This document shows positions 26,801 through 46,307 of a stretch of 64,000 nucleotides of DNA, piece by piece (within the stretch, counting starts at the first letter, position 1; the number at the start of each line of letters is the position of its first letter). The translations under genes and the position numbers were made by a program. This stretch comes from Antedon mediterranea. Lineage: Eukaryota; Echinodermata; Crinoidea; Comatulida; Antedonidae. The stretch spans positions 4,165,001-4,229,000 of the forward strand of contig NC_092671.1 in assembly GCF_964355755.1 (NCBI RefSeq). The letters are read 5' to 3'. The notes beneath the pieces are model-generated. The model had not been told where the DNA came from, searched no databases, and saw nothing but the letters and a program-made list of their open reading frames with translations.

Positions 26801-29800
26801 GACTCACTTATTCATCATGTCTTATCCAGAAAACTTGTAGCGTATTTGTAATGTATGTTATCTTCAAGATTTGTAACTTTTTTCTTGTTCTTTGTTGTCA
26901 GTAGCGCAGTGAGCGTCTTTTTTTTAGACGGATGCTTGCGCTTTACAAATTTCCATTATTATTATTATTATTATTATTATTACATTATCAAACATTGTGA
27001 TTTTATGTGATTGCTCATATGAACTTGATGATGTTATATCACTACCATATTTTAGCATATTACTACCATATTTGGGCACATCACACTTGTTTTGTCAAAC
27101 TAGTTTGATAGTGTAGACAGAGCTTTATATAAGCAGAATAATAAATGAATGACCCAGAATAACCGTTGCCCTTAGTTCACTTTAAATGAGTAAGCACAGA
27201 TTAAAAAAAAATCTACAGTTTTAAAATGTATGTTAAAAACACAATAAACCGCAATAACTGAAAACAAAGGTTGATATTCATAAATAAATTCAATTTAATT
27301 GAATTATCAGTTAAAAAAAGCTAAGAAATTAATTTTAATATAATTATTATTAGACTATCAAATTGTTTAAAGGTGTTTTCCATACTGATCTTTATCTACA
27401 TTTTTCTCTTCCTGTACGTGTCTGCCCCTTTCTTTCTCACCGGTATTCTTGTTTCTATTTTTAGTCCAAGCATACGAATCTGATTACGCACTGTGACAAT
27501 ACCCGAGGAAATCTAATTAGCATAATGACCTAGCCGTCGACGACGACCTGTCGCAATTGTATATGGTTTCACCTTTATATAGTGCTGGGCTAGGCTGGGC
27601 TGTAATGTGTGGAAATAGAAAGATCATCGTGATCATGTTGGTTTGATGATGGGAAATTTGATAGTGATGGTAACGATGAATATGATGATACTGTAGAGGA
27701 GGATTATACTGATACTGACGGTTGAGATGATGGCTATTGGTCATTGTCAGATATTATGATTATGGTGATGATGACAAGAGGATGGTGATGATGACAAGAG
27801 GACAGTAATGATTAATAATGATTAAAGATGACAAATATAAAGATGAAATTGAAATGACGATGATTATTATTCTGACGAATTTGATAACTATGACTTGGTG
27901 TCAGATGATGATTACAATAATGATAATAATATTGACAAATTTGATGCTTCAAATGATGATGATACAGTGATTTTTTAACTTATAATTATTTTTATTATCA
28001 TTTACAGTAAAGATCTGTCTACACTATCAAAATTTATGTGAAATAAAAAATGTCACTTTTTGTCAAACTAGTTTGACAGTGTAGACAGAACTTTAGATCA
28101 TATGTTTTCTTTTCAAATATTGCACACTTTTGGTAAAAAACCAAACAAAACAAAATGTTAGCAAGTAAAATTACATAACAATAATACATTCAGTGAAGCA
28201 GGTACAAAATGACTTATAACAGTTTCACTACTTTTTCTGCTGTCCTTGCTAATTTTGGTTTCAGACAGATCAGTCCTTCCTGTTGAATGTGAACTCACTC
28301 CAATTTAACCTCACAGCAAACTTTTCACTTTCATTCATGTATGGAATAGGTACTTAGAATTAATCTCATCAATTAACAGTCGTACACGCAATTAGCAAAA
28401 TTATAAGTAAGAATTTTGTAAAAAATTATTCTTACTGCATTTACCCTGCACACATCAAGTTTTTATGAATTTTGAATGATGTATTTTTTACCTAAATTTA
28501 ATAACCTTGATAACCTCATTTTTGTATTTTTATGTGAATTTTTAACTTTGCACAAAAATAATTTCAAGCCATGTACAGTATTTTAGAATAGAATTTAGAA
28601 TGTTTTGATGATGAATAAATAAAATATCAAAATTACTGCAAAAACTACATTTTTTACTACAATTACATTATTATTTTAGTTTTAATGTTGGAATGAGGCA
28701 TTCACTACAAATTAAACAGTATGTATGGTTACTGAAAAAAAGCTAAATAATTGATTTAATAATATACAGTACTATGTTTAAAAATACCAAACTTTTCAAA
28801 GTACTGACTCCAAATAACAAGAGGCAAGCCATGACCTGATGATGATAAAAAAAAAACCGAAACATTGAATCATAGCTTGTCTCTCATTATTTGGAGTCAG
28901 TTTACACTATGTTATATTTAAATATAATCAGTGCATCTATTGGATTTTAAAAGGAAAGTCTTGTTAAATATATGAAAAACTTTTAAATATTTTATAACTA
29001 TCCGTTAGATATTTTATTCTATCTTACCGTGCAAGGTTAGATATTGAGGATGGACCATCTCGCACTTTCTTCTTCGCGTCATCAACCTTCTTCTGGCAAA
29101 GTTCCAACTGTATAGAAACATTATTGAAGAAACTACATTAATTGGAATACATGGTGTAATTTTCTTAGCACAAATTTTAAACTGATGATGGACATCTTTT
29201 TTCAGGAACGTTTAAAAACGATGGAGAAATAAGTAATTGTTTATCCGTGGTAAAACTAATTATAAGATGCACAAAAACATGAAAATGAAGATTAATGAAA
29301 TCAGTTGAATAGGCCATTTTATAGTTTTAATGAAGTTAATCATATTCAATAGGGAAAAAATAATGATTTCACTTATGAAAAGTTAAAATAAACAGTTAAA
29401 TTTAACTAAAAACCTATTGTCTTGAATTACAGTTTTTCAGTTAAATTTTTTTTTTTGGGTGATCCAATTTTTGGTCAAAGTGATGTTACATTAAAATGGC
29501 ATATTTAACAAAAAATATTTAAAAAATTATTTTTCAGGACAATAAACTTTAAATATTGTAATTTATGATTGTGTTTGGTTGTGTTGTTAGGGACCGTCAA
29601 CATGAGAACACAACCTTATGGTATAATTAGTCATTAGTGTACAAAGCCATTCATTGTCATTTGTTAATAATTTACACACTTTCATTGTAGCATTTAATCA
29701 TCTCACTCATAGCTTTGAAAGAATCAATACAAACAAACAACAATTAATAATCCGGTTCACTCAATTACAAATTTAAAGAAATATTACATTGAATTCTGAA

Positions 29801-32800
29801 TTTTAAAAAAATATTTTAAAAAGATATATAGTTATATATTTATAAGCTTTTCTAAAAAAAGAGGGTAAAATGCGAATGAGGCTATGTCAACATTATTCTT
29901 AAAAGTTAGAAATTGTTGAATATTTGTAAAAACAGGTTATATAATATAGTTACTGCAGTAACTTCTGTAGAATAATTTGACGGTTCCTCAAGCACAAATT
30001 TTAATTAGTTTATGAGACAGTTGCTACCTGTATAATAAACAGTGTGTGATTACATATAAAAGCTTTTTATTTTAAATAAAAATGCGTAAACAAGTTAAAT
30101 AGTATAAATGAAATGTATTTACTGCAGTAACTGCAGTAGAATAAGTTTTAGACAAGAATTATTACCTCAACATAAGCATTCTGTATATCTGATGTTAAAT
30201 CTTCATAAATTTGCTGAAGGAAATCTGCATTGCTTGAATGTATTGCTTCTTCCTGTCAGGAGAGAATAAAAAAAGACGATGGTTGCCAAATTCAAGAAAA
30301 CCTGGTCACTGGAGAGACTGTCTAATGTATGTAGCAGACATAAATAAATGAGAACATAATTAGGTATTGATGACTTCCTATTCACATTGAACTATTGTAT
30401 AATTGAATACAAATTCAAGAATTTCAGAAAAGTAATTGTACTGCATGTTATAGGCATGAATATACTGTAAAGTATGATCCTTATAACCTCATCATATTTT
30501 ATCTTTAGTCTACAAGTGGATAAATTTGATCTTGAGGATATGAAATAGATATGAAGAAAAAAGATTCCACCTTTAAACAAACGGTTTCTAGTTGTTGTCA
30601 ATTTGCAGTACATAAAATATTCTACTTTCTCTAAAAAGTGATTAATAGATGATTCATACATACAAAAAGTACATGATATTGAAAGCCTAAAAACTGGAAA
30701 TAAGAGTGAATTTAATTAAGATACCTGTGGATTTACTTTACTTTTATATTATAAGTTCCCCTGGGGATTTAAGACACCTTAGTTTTTTAGATACCCAGAA
30801 ATTTTAAGATATACCTGGCAATTAAAGGTGCCCTGGGAATTTAAGATACCCTGAGATTTTAAGATACACTGGGAAGTTAAGGTAACCTGGGAGTTTAAGA
30901 TACCCTGGGATTTTTAAATACCCTGGGAATTTAATATACCCTGGGATTTTAGGATACCCTGGGATTTTAAGATACTGTGGGATTTTAAGATACTGTGGGA
31001 TTTTAATAATAATAAATAATAAATGAAAACTTATATAGCGCCGGTATCCTCCACCCATGTGGCGCTCATGGCGCTTTGTGCATTAACAACGTGCGAGAAC
31101 ATCAGCAAATAGCGACGTCTTTAGATACCCTGGGGATTTTAAGATACCCTGGGATTAAACTTTGCTCACCGAATTCAGGTGCTTGTGGCAGAGATCTTGT
31201 CTCCAACTAAGTAATGTTTTCTTCACTTCATTACGATGTTGAGATAAATTATCCATATTTTTTCCAATCTTCTCCAAGACATCTATCTACATACAAATAT
31301 GAAATGTATTTATTGTTTGCATAATTATATAGGATAGTTTATTCCACATTCTTGACAAGGCTAATATTTTTTTTTAATAAGTGAGCTTGTCCTAGGATGT
31401 ACAATAACGATGGACTGTAATTTAGACCAAGAATTAGTGAACCCTGATAAATGATCTTAAAATTTATAAGTAATTAGTTTATTTCCTGTATTATGCAGTA
31501 ACGCCACTCCACGTTTTCCTTATAAAAAAAAATCTAATATTAAATCAGATTATAGCTAAGAAACTGAAACCATTTAATGGTGCTATGATATCTGTATTTA
31601 GTAAACAGTGTATATTATGATGATTTAAAAAATGGTTTTGTCTTGCTACTGTTTATGTTGACAATGCAGTAGATGTTGGAAAAAGAATAATTTTGTAATG
31701 TATTAAATTAATTAAAAATATTGATAATGGTGCTGATAATTAGGAAGTTCATGGTAATTTGAGATTCACATATTTTGTCCTTAATGGAAACACATTGATT
31801 CAGAGCATAGTATAAGTTATAACACTAAAATGTATAAAAAATAAACTATAATATATAATGTTTGTAGGGACTGGAAAAGTATTTTATTTTGTCTAACTTC
31901 TTCCTATGTTTGTGTGATTTACCTATATGTTATAATATTAGGAATACTGTAAATTTTGAAAAGTAAATTATGATAAATGATGACAATGATTTATATATTA
32001 TAACAATAATGATGAACAAATAATGTTGATAATGATGGAAAGATTATAATTATGGTGATGATGATGATTATAATGATGATAATGATGAAAAGATAATGAT
32101 GATTATGATGATGGGACAATGATGATTATGATGATGGGACAATGATGATAATGGAAAGATGACGATGATGGAAAAATGATGATTATGATGATGATGAATT
32201 CATGACTCTATAGAATTAACTAATACCTGTCGCATAAGAATATCCTGCACCCGATCAACATCATCTGCATGAAGACGAATAATGGGAAGAATAAACAGAT
32301 GAAGAAGTTGCAGAAAGTCCTCCTGGATGTCATCCTTACTTCCAGCTGCTATTTGGTGAGCTAGCTGCATCCCTTGCTGAAGATCCACATCTGGTGTATA
32401 ATATTCCTCATCTACATTGACTACAAATTTGCATAAACACCTGTTACTTGTTTGATTACAGTTACTCGAAAGTTTATTTTATTATGTAGACTTTTAATTA
32501 AAGTTTGGAAAAATCTTCTTTATAAGCATACTGTATTTAGAACCTCTTCTTAATCGCTAGGACAACCATTTAGAGGAAACCCATAATAATTGAACAAATC
32601 TATAAAGTAGGCCTATACTGTATATGGCATATTTATCATTCAGGTTCATTTTTCATTATACTAAATTTGCATAAATGAATATTCAATAACCATGTGAAAA
32701 ATTGTGTGTATAATAAAGTAGTTTTGCAATGACATACTTATCCATCAGCTTCATTACAATTTATTTGCATAAATGAATATTCAATAACCTTGTAAAAATG

Positions 32801-35714
32801 GTGTCATTATAAAGTAGGCCTGCAATGACTATACGAATTAATTATTTTTCTCCTAACCTTCTGTTCAAATTTGCATTTCTTGAAACCCTCCTGGGGTTGA
32901 TCTGTTGATATCTCATTTATGCTAATTATTGTCAATGACATTTATAGTGCCATGGGGAAAGGCAGATTCAAACTAGATTCTAAAAATGTACAATTTAATT
33001 AACATGATACTATCACTAACACATACAGCATTATATAGTCGTCATTGCTTCTTCTTATCTACATTTTTGTATGGAGATAAAATTGTCTTAATAAACTTAT
33101 CTGGGGGTCAGATTGTTCAAATGCTTAGCAATAAAAGTAATCCTAACTTTGTTTAAATAAAGTAAGTTTTAAATATATACTGTTTTTCTAATCTTAGATA
33201 AAGAATCTATTCCTGGCCATAAGCTAAAGTCCTAGTTTTTCACCTACGCACTTCTAAACTATTTTTTAGACTTAAGCTTGATTGATGCCAATCCTGATTA
33301 TTAGCTAGACTGTAAATTATATAAAATTGCAATATAATTTATAGTTAGTTTCTGTATAGTAATATGAAATTTCATCTTTATTTTGAGAAACAACTAAATT
33401 CTGGGTTTAGTGTACTGTGGCCGTATTTACCGATCACACTTAAGTAATATTTCCCTTAAGTATTAAGTATTTCACTTAACTCAATAAATATTTAAGTATT
33501 TCCCTTAAATTGTATTCACTTAGAAATGTGGATGGTGAATACGGCCACTGTATCCAAAGTTTTAAATTGTAGGAAAACCCTACCTTATTATTTAATAATT
33601 TTGATACATAAGCTATGCATTTCTATTCAGTAAAATAAAGTATCATAGTGTAAAAAAATGTACTAATTCTGCATCAACAAATCATAAGTTTAAGAATAAG
33701 ATTTTTTATGCAGACCTTCCATATGAATAAATTTGCACAGAGAAAAATTTCATTTTAAAATTTTGTTTAGCAATTATTGCTAATCAAACTGATTTTTAGG
33801 CGAGAAACATAGTTTTGTATTGTCTTTTTTGCTACACAATTTTAGAAATGTGTAGCAATAAGGTTGTTTTGTATAGCTTTTTGCTATGCTACACTGGCGA
33901 AATTATTCCCTGTTGCATATTGACAAGTGTTTGTTATTTTAACAATCAACTTAACTTTTCAGGACTAAGTGTCAAGATGCATACATCAATACATTTTCAT
34001 AATCCATCCATCCAATTACATTTCCTTGACATACTCTTTTATGACTATTTCCCAGGTGTAAAAAATGTAAATAAAATGCATGCATGAATAAATAAATTAG
34101 CATACTTTCTTGGGAGTGACTACATCTTTCAAACTTGTTTTTAACTCGTCGTCCAATTTGACAGTTACCATCACATGTTGTCCATTGAATTAGGTTAAAT
34201 TCACAATCAATCAGTATTGCATCCAACACAAGTACCTATCAATATATCAATAATAATCAATAAATCAACAATAATAATTAATCAATATGTCAAAAATAAA
34301 ATCAATAATTGATGTGAGAAAGAATGTAGCCTGCTGTAAACGCTCTTCCTCATATTTTTTTCCATCTATTTAGGTTAAATTTGCAATTAAATTGTCAATA
34401 TATCAATAACAATCAATACAGTATCAAGTACAAAATCTATTATTGGTAGAATAAGGTAGGCTGCTCTAAATTATCTATCTACTAATTGTAATTTAATGGG
34501 GAAGTCCCAAATGATAAACAAACAAAAATGTTTGCTTAAGTTTAAGCATTTATATTATCAAGTTATTACAATATTTAGATAACATTTAACAATAACATTG
34601 AATTTTTTTTATCAGATAACATTTTCCCTCAAGCAGAATAGAACAGTGAAAATCATCTTTCATTTTAGTTATTTTTTACTTATTTTTTACTTATTTTAAA
34701 CATGAACGTGTGTGTAAAGTGCTTAGTAACACTTCACTACATAGACAATCATTATTATTTTATTACTATTCAAATTAATGTTGAATGAAAGGACATAGGA
34801 CATTTGAAGTGTTCAAACATTTGTCAGACCCAGAACCGGTGACTCCTGCACATTGAAAAGGTCACATGTAAACCCTATGCCAATCACACTAAAGACATCT
34901 ATATATCAGGTGGTGGTGTGTGGATAAAATCTGGCAGGTGGCAGACAGGAGTTTATATGACTCACATTAAACCAATTTTAATAAAATATATAAAGAACAA
35001 AAGAAAAACATAATTAAATTTTACACACTTTCATTTTTTTTCTTCCTTTTACTAATTAGTAAAGGTATTTCTAAATAAAAGTAAATAATTTTCTATAAAT
35101 AACTTTAAAAAAAATACTGTAAGCCCTGCAATTATCTTGTAGGTAGGCCTACATGTTATCTCGTGGGGGTCATTGCACAAGCTTAACATGAAAAGTAGTT
35201 TTTATATAGAATTATAATAATATATTACGATTAGGCCTAGTTCTTGCAGAAAAATAGATATGATTTTTGTTACATCTTTGTGCACAAATCCTTTATTTAG
35301 TTTTATGGAAAAATTGATTTTGATTTGATTGATTTGTTGATTTGTTTGATTTGATTGATATTTAAATTTTAAAAACACCAACTTCCTCAAAAGAAAAGCA
35401 TTTGTTGAGTGACAAACTATATTTAATAATCTATACCGACACCATACCATACCATACAATAATATTATTAGGAATAATATTCCATCCATGCATGTTAAAG
35501 TAGTTCTAACCTAAAAAGATAATCCATGCTAAAGTGATGATGAATTTATAGTTACCTTAAACCACAAAGCTGGTTCTAAGCCATTTACATTGAGCTTATG
35601 AATGTGTCCAGATTTGCTTGTTAAAAACTGGGGTATACATCCATCCACAAGAGACACCACCGGCAGCTGTTGTTGTTCTCCACCGTTCCCCCGCTGCCTT
35701 ATAAAAACGTACAT
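5490..35714 (-). CDS. VPS9-domain protein, candidate Rab5-family GEF (954 aa, 17 exons)
   Basis: I do not recognise the whole protein. Exons on the minus strand: 35714-35556, 34235-34106, 32420-32227, 31286-31170, 30252-30166, 29107-29028, 24543-24454, 22379-22271, 12847-12761, 12248-12134, 11610-11552, 10508-10365, 9716-9558, 8894-8823, 7674-7555, 7233-6327, 5725-5490. All junctions are GT-AG and phase-compatible; total 2865 nt, ending TAG. The start ATG follows an in-frame TGA. Residues 1-570 are mostly amphipathic helix. The C-terminus reads as a VPS9 domain: VPVSKLQWLYRCIKEVN (about 849-865), then SGEDLLTALILFLLHGD, then GFTVTQFWSALSYL. A polar Ser/Arg-rich insert (roughly 605-815) splits the region. 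VPS9 domains activate Rab5-type GTPases on endosomes. No SH2, RA, ankyrin, RCC1 or RasGAP domain is seen, so it is not an obvious RIN, ANKRD27, ALS2 or GAPVD1. The 32420 acceptor could instead be 32411. Confidence 0.8.
9411..9520. mobile_element. Family-A inverted-repeat element, copy 2
   Basis: TAAAGCTCTATCTAGTACAC on the left and TAGTGTAGATAGAGCTTTA on the right enclose a short interior with GATGATGTCACTACCATATT. It lies in an intron of the VPS9 gene, just downstream of the exon ending at 9558. Non-coding. Confidence 0.75.
12920..13335. repeat. Minisatellite, about 17-bp unit
   Basis: Degenerate tandem copies of a unit such as CCACTCTCAAGTATAAG fill most of this intronic segment. Its minus-strand ORF (13053-13298) is an artefact of the repeat and reads as an SGLILESELI-type pattern. 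Confidence 0.75.
14030..14280. repeat. Dispersed repeat with TTCTTTAACGTGCAC core, copy 1
   Basis: Contains CCCCTACTCTTTTCAATAGT, ACCAAGTTCTTTAACGTGCA and CGGGACCAACGGCTTTACAT. A diverged copy is at about 37048-37240. It is a short GC-richer island in AT-rich intron and probably a SINE-like or other non-autonomous element. The family is not identified. Confidence 0.55.
15290..15905. repeat. Intronic array of ATGCAAAT-containing repeats
   Basis: Degenerate tandem units of the form CAGGTATGCAAATGATAATG alternate with AAGAATGACCTACAATGAAA. By eye about 14 exact ATGCAAAT words occur, plus several one-mismatch variants. ATGCAAAT is the POU-protein octamer; whether it is bound here is unknown. The minus-strand ORF at 15398-15745 only reflects the repeat. 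Confidence 0.8.
18515..19090. repeat. Tandem array, about 78-bp unit in alternating subtypes
   Basis: Repeated blocks of ACACTATACAGACAACCTTC, TTCAGGGAAAACCCC and TTTCTGTAAACCAATGA occur at least five times. Two subtypes (CATTCAGGG... and TATTCAGGG...) alternate, suggesting a dimeric higher-order unit. Copies toward the 3' end are more diverged. Non-coding. Confidence 0.75.
19190..19450 (+). mobile_element. Possible retroelement 3' tail
   Basis: A moderately GC-richer block ends with GCCAACAGAGCAAACAGAAT and then TTGACAATAAATGATACTTA, the usual look of an invertebrate LINE 3' end with its poly(A)-like tail. A related phrase (GGCCAACAGAGTGAACAGAG) occurs at about 17219. The coding part is not recognisable. 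Confidence 0.35.
21990..22140. repeat. GTCACATGTGATAC-family dispersed repeat, copy 2
   Basis: TATAGTATCATAGACAAATT, then GTGTCACATATCTATCACGT and GGTATCACATGTGATACATA, match the words at 3360-3565. Located 130 bp downstream (minus sense) of the VPS9-gene exon 22379-22271. Confidence 0.5.
23497..23815. mobile_element. Inverted-repeat element with TAGTCTACAC ends
   Basis: Starts TAGTCTACACCAGCATTCAG and ends CAGTGTAGACTATA. The subterminal CAGCAAACTT and AGTTTGCCGAAG are also complementary. It is about 315 bp without a meaningful ORF. The AAACTT/AGTTTGC-rich interior resembles the larger element at 63612-63986, so the two may be related. Confidence 0.55.
25537..25905 (-). mobile_element. Penelope-like element relic with degenerate hammerhead motif
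   Basis: A perfect 27-bp inverted repeat (25778-25804 and 25874-25900; GTTGATATAAGTTTGCGGTA...) encloses a 69-bp interior. Read on the minus strand the interior shows TGAGGA, a perfect hairpin GATCAA-AGCATA-TTGATC (25864-25847), then TAAACGTCGAGAAACTCAAC. This is the layout of the hammerhead ribozyme known in Penelope-like elements (CUGANGA, stem II, GAAAC), with the first core C and the G of GAAA mutated. The adjoining minus-strand 88-codon frame (25803-25537) starts in the arm and is probably element sequence or chance. It lies in a VPS9-gene intron. Confidence 0.5.
26660..26965 (+). mobile_element. LINE (CR1/L2-like) 3' end fragment
   Basis: A plus-strand frame reads DHSFTNCAPMLWNRLPSHI, the last conserved block of non-LTR reverse transcriptases. 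A 3' UTR follows with GGATGCTTGCGCTTTACAAA and a (TTA)n tail (about 26951-26982), the usual L2/CR1 end. Stops interrupt it, so the copy is dead. A family-A element abuts its tail. Confidence 0.7.
26985..27126. mobile_element. Family-A inverted-repeat element, copy 3
   Basis: The left end is eroded (CATTATCAAACATTGTGATT) and the interior has a local duplication of ATCACTACCATATTT. The right end is intact with TTTGATAGTGTAGACAGAGC. It follows the TTA tail of a LINE fragment. Confidence 0.65.
27640..27975. repeat. GATGAT/ATGGTGATGATG-rich simple-sequence tract
   Basis: Irregular GAT and ATGATG runs, including a local duplication of GATGGTGATGATGACAAGAG. The minus-strand 75-codon ORF across its left part is low-complexity. 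Intronic. Confidence 0.6.
28008..28095. mobile_element. Family-A inverted-repeat element, copy 4 (internally deleted)
   Basis: TAAAGATCTGTCTACACTAT on the left and GACAGTGTAGACAGAACTTT on the right. The interior is much shorter than in other copies and lacks the ATGATGTCATATCACTACC block. Confidence 0.7.
28803..28901 (+). mobile_element. Inverted repeat with hammerhead-ribozyme-like core (Penelope-like relic)
   Basis: The arms ACTGACTCCAAATAA and ATTATTTGGAGTCAGT, continuing as GGCAAGCCATGA and TCATAGCTTGTC, form a long imperfect stem. Between them lie CTGATGA (28836-28842) and GAAAC (28859-28863), the two hammerhead core strands, then ATTGAA. The stem II segment (TGAT, a run of A, CC) is eroded. 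Such CUGAUGA...GAAAC motifs mark the terminal repeats of Penelope-like retroelements. It lies 126 bp from the exon ending at 29028. Probably inactive as a ribozyme. Confidence 0.5.
30770..31165. repeat. Minisatellite of TTAAGATACCCTGGGA units, split by an insertion
   Basis: Roughly 18-bp units (GATACCCTGGGATTTTAA) run from about 30770 to 31005 and resume at about 31121. The interruption is a separate element at about 31006-31115. The minus-strand ORF 30822-31058 (KIPGYLK pattern) is the repeat in translation. It adjoins the VPS9-gene exon starting at 31170. Confidence 0.75.
31006..31115 (+). mobile_element. SINE-like insertion with TATAGCGCC motif
   Basis: ATAATAAATAATAAATGAAA followed by TTATATAGCGCCGGTATCCT, then GTGGCGCTCATGGCGCTTTG. 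The block is GC-richer than the minisatellite it interrupts, and the repeat resumes after it. It resembles short dispersed elements of marine invertebrates. The family is not identified. Confidence 0.45.
31975..32205. repeat. GATGAT/AATGATGATTATGATG microsatellite
   Basis: A long imperfect (GAT/AAT)n tract including a tandem duplication of GATTATGATGATGGGACAAT. It ends about 20 bp before the VPS9-gene exon 32420-32227, that is, just inside the downstream intron. Confidence 0.75.
33414..33551. mobile_element. Family-B inverted-repeat element (GTGGCCGTATTYACC ends), copy 1
   Basis: CTGTGGCCGTATTTACCGAT at the left pairs with GGTGAATACGGCCAC at the right. The interior is rich in ACTTAAG and TTTCCCTTAA. 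A second copy is at about 56571-56699. About 138 bp, intronic, no ORF. Confidence 0.7.
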
Positions 35715-36688
35715 TTTCAAAAGATTCACCAAATTTAAACGTAAAGAATCTCATTGCCACACTAAAGTAACACACTGACTTGTTTTACAAACCATTTTAA
35801 ATACTTTATGCGATTTTCCGGGTTAAGAATTAATCGAAATGAGTCACTTTTGGATGGGCCTGAGCTGTCAAGTGGGACACAACCAGGAAATTAGTTATTG
35901 TAATGTTTTTGTTTGTGCGCCCTCATCAGTCTGAATTTCTTAACGCTTAGACTTTTCTAAAAAAAAGTAGACGTGATTTATTCAATTATCAATAATCAAT
36001 AATCAATTTGATTTCAGTTAATTTTTATGATTTAGATTGAATTTACTTGTGAATTACTATTGTATCTTTCATAGTTTCGGATATCTAAAATTAATGATCA
36101 TACCATTAATGAATGATTTAATTTATTTCCATAATCCCCAAAATATTTTTTTAGCGACTGAACAAAGAGACTACTTAACTAACTTGTTAACTATAGATGG
36201 CGCCTTATTAGTAAATAAAACGCACGTTTCGTACTCTGTTTACTACGGTGGTAACTTTACTTCTTAAAATTAACTTTTAGGATTGAATTTTTTAAATGTT
36301 AATTTAGTGCAATAAATAATGAATAAAGGAAGTATTACATTCTTAATCAAACATCGTATTATATTATAATCTTATTATTGCTAGGCCTAGGTTTAGGTCC
36401 AACCGTGTCAGTGGGTCATTTCTTTCCTAGCCCAGCCGCACATACAGTGTTTGGCAGGCTACCACAAGTACACACAGGTGAAGTGTAGCCATACCTGCTA
36501 GTTGGGCCTACATTTTTTTTATTCGTCGCTAAAGTTTTATTTGTTGGTGTATATGTGTGTTTTTATAGAAATCTTTTTATTTTCTTTTTTATTTCAGATA
36601 ATGCCCAAATGATAATATATTATAAAAAATAATAAATTTAAGAAAAAAATTAAAATAAACAAAACGAAAACATTATTTATAATAAATA
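35715..36688. promoter_or_regulatory. Head-to-head intergenic gap, candidate shared promoter
   Basis: The start codons of the VPS9 gene (35714, minus) and the AlaRS gene (36689, plus) diverge with 974 bp between them. I see no clear TATA box at a convincing distance and no CpG island. There are a few CTAGGCCTAGG words near 36380. The ORF at 36037-36267 has no family signal. The regulatory role is inferred only from the arrangement. Confidence 0.4.
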
Positions 36689-46029
<9,341 letters not shown>

Positions 46030-46301
46030 AAAACTCAAGAAAGAGATTGGGGTTGGATATATTCACTTCTAGACGAGTAATGTTGTATCACATGTGAGAT
46101 CTGTATCCTAGGCCATATAATCCAGGCGTCACATGTGATACTTGTGACACCGAATTTGCCTATGATACTGAACATAATACTATACTGTATGTGGAGATAC
46201 AGTACAGAGAATAGGATGGAATAATGTGGAGAATGATGTTAATTTTAGCTGCAAAGAAAGATCATGCTAGAATAAATTCAAAAGGTTCTGAAAATGTATT
46301 G

Positions 46302-46307
46302 AATAAA
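46302..46307 (+). terminator. Candidate poly(A) signal of AARS2
   Basis: AATAAA lies 273 nt after the AlaRS stop; another AATAAA at 46271-46276 is also possible. Chosen by position only. Confidence 0.4.

Noticed and set aside
30822-31058. 78-codon ORF with KIPGYLK repeats
   Set aside because: Translation of the GATACCCTGGGA minisatellite.
36037-36267. 76-codon plus-strand ORF in the divergent gap as a gene or 5' exon of AARS2
   Set aside because: No domain signal, no donor that fits, and the AlaRS frame already has a convincing presequence and start.
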